Assembly (NCBI GenBank): GCA_030038755.1
Contig: JASHSK010000010.1
Coordinates: 1-64,000 of the forward strand
From: Gammaproteobacteria bacterium
Lineage (GTDB): Bacteria > Pseudomonadota > Gammaproteobacteria > Steroidobacterales > Steroidobacteraceae
Direction: 5' to 3'
Length of the DNA stretch: 64,000 bases
The position numbers and the translations under genes are program-made. Positions 61,806 to 64,000 of this stretch are shown here, in pieces (position 1 is the stretch's first letter; the number at the start of each line of letters is the position of its first letter). The notes under the pieces were generated by a model that saw nothing but the letters and a program-made list of their open reading frames with translations, had not been told where the DNA came from and did no database searches.

Positions 61806-61861
61806 ACTTGCGTTGTGCAAGTCTATGCCTAATGTATCATCGTGACTTGCAGTCTGCAAGT
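61806..61861. promoter_or_regulatory. Twin 17-bp palindromes, HxlR operators
   Basis: ACTTGC-GTTGT-GCAAGT (61806-61822) and ACTTGCA-GTC-TGCAAGT (61845-61861), same arms, centres 39 bases apart, in the 110-base divergent region. Two matched dimer sites between a regulator and its neighbour strongly suggest autoregulation and control of the membrane gene. Confidence 0.75.
61831..61859 (-). promoter_or_regulatory. Candidate sigma-70 promoter for the membrane gene
   Basis: On the minus strand TTGCAG (61854-61859), a 17-base spacer and TACATT (61831-61836). The -35 box lies within the second palindrome, so repressor binding would block it. A weaker plus-strand pair TTGTGC/TATCAT with 16-base spacing may serve the HxlR gene. 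Confidence 0.55.
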
Positions 61862-61894
61862 CAGTGTGCTACTTGGGATCCTTGGAGAAGCACC

Positions 61895-62308
61895 TTGACT
61901 ACCCCAAAGCCGCTAACGCGCTCCGCCTGCGCGATCGCCAACTCTCTCGACATCGTCGGGGATAAGTGGTCGCTGCTCGTGGTGCGCGACATGCTGCACG
62001 GCAAGCACACGTACGGCGAGCTTGCGGATTCTCCGGAAGGGATTCCGACCAACATTCTTGCGGACCGCCTCAAACGACTGGAGGCGGCCGGGATCATTGT
62101 CAGTGCCCCCTATCAGCAGCGCCCAGTGCGATACTCCTACACCTTGACACCGAAGGGCCGCGCGCTGGGCGATGTGTTGCTCGCGTTCGTGCACTGGGGC
62201 AAAGAGCACATACCGGGTACGCTGACACTGAGCGAGGGGGCGGCGAGCGGTCGTGCTTCATCGCCGGCAGCGAAATCATCAAGCAGGCACGCAAAGCGCG
62301 GCGGATGA
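61895..62308 (+). CDS. HxlR-family transcriptional regulator
   Basis: A 137-residue winged-helix regulator: CAIANSLDIVGDKWSLLVVRD at the N terminus, HTYGELADSPEGIPTNILADRLKRL and the RYSYTLTPKGR wing. A TTG start is chosen: it has GGAGAAG about 6 bases upstream and no in-frame ATG gives a normal start. Ends with a Ser/Ala/Lys-rich tail. HxlR proteins answer redox or electrophile signals; the CAIA cysteine fits this. Confidence 0.88.
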   Translation: MTTPKPLTRSACAIANSLDIVGDKWSLLVVRDMLHGKHTYGELADSPEGIPTNILADRLKRLEAAGIIVSAPYQQRPVRYSYTLTPKGRALGDVLLAFVHWGKEHIPGTLTLSEGAASGRASSPAAKSSSRHAKRGG

Positions 62309-62691
62309 CAGTGACCGGGTGAAGGCGACCCACCGCGACCGATCGCCGATGACCGCTCCCCGGCAGCTACAATGCACCTGTCAGGCGCGCAATAGCCCGA
62401 GGCCTCGCATGGAAGTGGCCGGCATCGACGTCGTCATCCGGTTGCGCCGGCGCGGCGAGTAACCGCGGTGTACAGCCGGCTGCAGGGATGACCTGCGTGA
62501 GGCGGCGCGGTCGACCGCCAGCGGAAGAGACAGAGTAACAGCACGCCAGCACAGGCCTGCCGGGCCCCGGATGGCTGTAAGGGCGTAGAATCGCCCCGGC
62601 CACTGCCGCGGCTTCGCGTCCACGTGATCCTCGGCCGCCGGCCCCGACGGTATGTCGGGCGGTATGATCCTGGGGACAGGGGGACAGCGCG
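62309..62691. other. Intergenic region
   Basis: About 380 bases with no supported gene. A TACAAT (62368-62373) and a TAGAAT (62586-62591) inside a small GGGCG/CGCCC inverted repeat may be -10 elements, the second for the next gene. Neither has a convincing -35. Confidence 0.4.
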
Positions 62692-63558
62692 GTGCTGCTG
62701 ATCCGGATCAATCTGGTGCTTGTCGCGGTGCTGGCCCTGGCGGGGCTGGCGCTGGGGTGGGTCTCCTCCAGCATGCTCCAGGCCAACGCGACGCGCGAGG
62801 TGCTGCGCCAGGCGGAGCTGATGATCGACAGCGCGCTCGCCGTACGGGCTTACACCGCCAACGAGATCGATCCTCTGCTGGTCGATCAGATGCAGAGGCG
62901 CTTCCTGCCGCAGAGCGTGCCGTTTTACGCAGCCACGCAGAATTTCCTCAAGCTACGCGAGCAGCATCCCCAATACGCGTACAAGGAGGCGACCCTCAAC
63001 CCCACCAATCCGCGTGACCGGGCCACCGATTGGGAAGCGGACATCATTCAGCACTTCAGGAACGACCCCAAGGCGCTGGAGATCACCGGCCAGCGCGATA
63101 CGCCCACGGGTCGCTTGTTGTACGTGGCCCGGCCGATCCGTACCACCGCCGGATGCCTCGATTGCCATGGCCTGGCCAGCGCCGCTCCGGCCACGCTCAT
63201 CGCCCGCTACGGCCGCGACAACGGCTTCGGGTGGCAGGACAGCGAAGTGGTGGGCGCCCAGATCGTTTCGGCTCCCACCGCCGACGCCACGGCTGCTGCC
63301 GCCCACCTCTTTCATGGGTTTCTCGTCGCGATGATGCTGGTGTTGGTGGCCATCTGGCTGGCCGTCAACGCGCTGCTGTTCTTCCTGGTCGAGCGGCCGC
63401 TGCGGGGCCTGGCGCGCCAGGCCGATCTGCTGAGCGCCGGTGACATGACCGTTGCCGATTTTCCGGAACGCGGCGGCGGCGCAATCAGCGTACTGGCCCG
63501 CTCCTTCAATCGACTGCGGCGCAGCCTGGTCAAGGCTCTGGCGCTGCTCGAGTCCTGA
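62692..63558 (+). CDS. Tll0287-like haem-c sensor membrane protein with HAMP
   Basis: A 288-residue protein: N-terminal membrane helix (about 6-26), a periplasmic Tll0287-type (DUF3365) domain with a c-haem motif CLDCH (C155, C158, H159), a second membrane helix (about 204-232) and a cytoplasmic HAMP-like segment to the end (RPLRGLARQADLLSAGDM). It has no output domain of its own. A GTG start is inferred. The TIR gene begins 6 bases after its stop, so the two may be partners. Confidence 0.85.
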   Translation: MLLIRINLVLVAVLALAGLALGWVSSSMLQANATREVLRQAELMIDSALAVRAYTANEIDPLLVDQMQRRFLPQSVPFYAATQNFLKLREQHPQYAYKEATLNPTNPRDRATDWEADIIQHFRNDPKALEITGQRDTPTGRLLYVARPIRTTAGCLDCHGLASAAPATLIARYGRDNGFGWQDSEVVGAQIVSAPTADATAAAAHLFHGFLVAMMLVLVAIWLAVNALLFFLVERPLRGLARQADLLSAGDMTVADFPERGGGAISVLARSFNRLRRSLVKALALLES

Positions 63559-63564
63559 GCTCAC

Positions 63565-64000
63565 GTGCCGCACGATATCTTCATCAGCTACTCGCAGCCC
63601 GATCGTGACTGCGCGCTGGAGCTCACCGAGCACCTCGAAGCGGAGTGTCTGAGTGTGTGGATCGCGCCCCGCGATGTATCACCCGCGGCCGACTGGGCCG
63701 CCGAGATCATCGAAGCCCTATCGGTCGCACGCGTGATGGTGCTGGTGTTCTCCGCCAACAGCAACGAGTCGCCACAAGTGCGTCGCGAGGTGGAGCGCGC
63801 CGTGCACAAGGAGCTGCTGATCCTGCCGTTTCGCATCGAGGACGTGCTACCCTCGAAGAGCCTCGAATACTTCCTGAGCGCACAACATTGGCTGGACGCG
63901 TTTCCGCCGCCGCGCCAGCGCTACTACGGCCATCTGTGCGCGCACCTCAAGAGCCTGCTGAGCGTTGCGTCCGGCGCCGCCACAGCGAGCAGCGCTATGC
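63565..64000 (+). CDS. TIR-domain protein, truncated by window end
   Basis: A GTG at 63565 opens a frame that runs off the window. It encodes a TIR domain: HDIFISYSQPDRDCALELTE, WIAPRDVSPAADWAAEI and SPQVRREVERA, whose first Glu (about 75) matches the NADase glutamate position, then YFLSAQHWLDAFPPP. After about 130 residues an Ala/Ser-rich linker starts; further domains lie outside. It starts 6 bases after the haem-c gene. The role may be signalling or defence. Confidence 0.88.
   Translation, partial: MPHDIFISYSQPDRDCALELTEHLEAECLSVWIAPRDVSPAADWAAEIIEALSVARVMVLVFSANSNESPQVRREVERAVHKELLILPFRIEDVLPSKSLEYFLSAQHWLDAFPPPRQRYYGHLCAHLKSLLSVASGAATASSAM

Overview
This 64 kb window is a dense, high-GC bacterial chromosome segment with about 60 protein genes. 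I recognise no rRNA, tRNA, CRISPR array, insertion sequence or prophage. The gene content suggests a soil or water gammaproteobacterium, perhaps near Steroidobacterales, Nevskiales or Xanthomonadales: RegB/RegA two-component genes, CLC and Amt transporters, several secreted LLM, MBL and esterase proteins, an SBBP/ASH giant secreted protein and a PEP-CTERM-like sorting tail. This placement is an inference, not a measured phylogeny.

Layout. 1-5.3 kb: the end of zwf, then a minus-strand MoxR/DUF58/VWA operon, a membrane-anchored S1C protease and a small zinc-ribbon protein. 5.3-13.4 kb: a TetR regulator and a secreted-protein cassette (unknown protein, degenerate metallo-beta-lactamase-fold protein, related unknown protein), followed by a Tat-exported carboxylesterase and a coupled alpha/beta hydrolase plus LLM oxidoreductase pair. 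13.5-27 kb: a TonB-like protein, a frameshifted small gene, a 1571-residue SBBP/ASH protein, a protein with a PEID-type sorting tail, then a minus-strand run of a TPR lipoprotein, a small protein, a PAS-LuxR regulator and a MalT/SARP-like giant regulator. 27-35 kb: housekeeping and metabolic genes (SixA, esterase, CapA, PanE-like, Frc, HIT, LLM, tandem GFA).

35-37.4 kb holds an operon of a pseudo-protease, a LuxR-type regulator and an active-looking HtrA-type protease. 37.5-45.6 kb carries a small membrane protein, an acyltransferase, a CLC channel with GST, two secreted cupins and a diguanylate cyclase, with an AT-rich island near 41.7 kb. 45.7-49.3 kb has AmtB and a PP2C-kinase fusion. 49.5-52.3 kb is a second, rearranged copy of the 6-9.5 kb cassette. 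52.5-58.3 kb has a DsbA-like protein, RegB/RegA-like genes, a TonB-dependent receptor and a PCu(A)C copper chaperone. 59-61 kb is an ECF sigma, putative anti-sigma and DUF4252 operon. 61.1-62.3 kb is an HxlR regulator divergent from a membrane protein, with twin palindromic operators. The window ends with a haem-c sensor-like membrane protein and a truncated TIR-domain gene.

The strongest candidate for an undescribed system is the duplicated cassette at 6.3-9.5 and 49.5-52.3 kb. Each copy pairs an MBL-fold protein that has lost metal ligands with two members of one secreted family sharing an R(R/K)NG...DPxYL core. The other notable units are the pseudo-protease/LuxR/protease operon and the haem-c plus TIR pair at the right edge.
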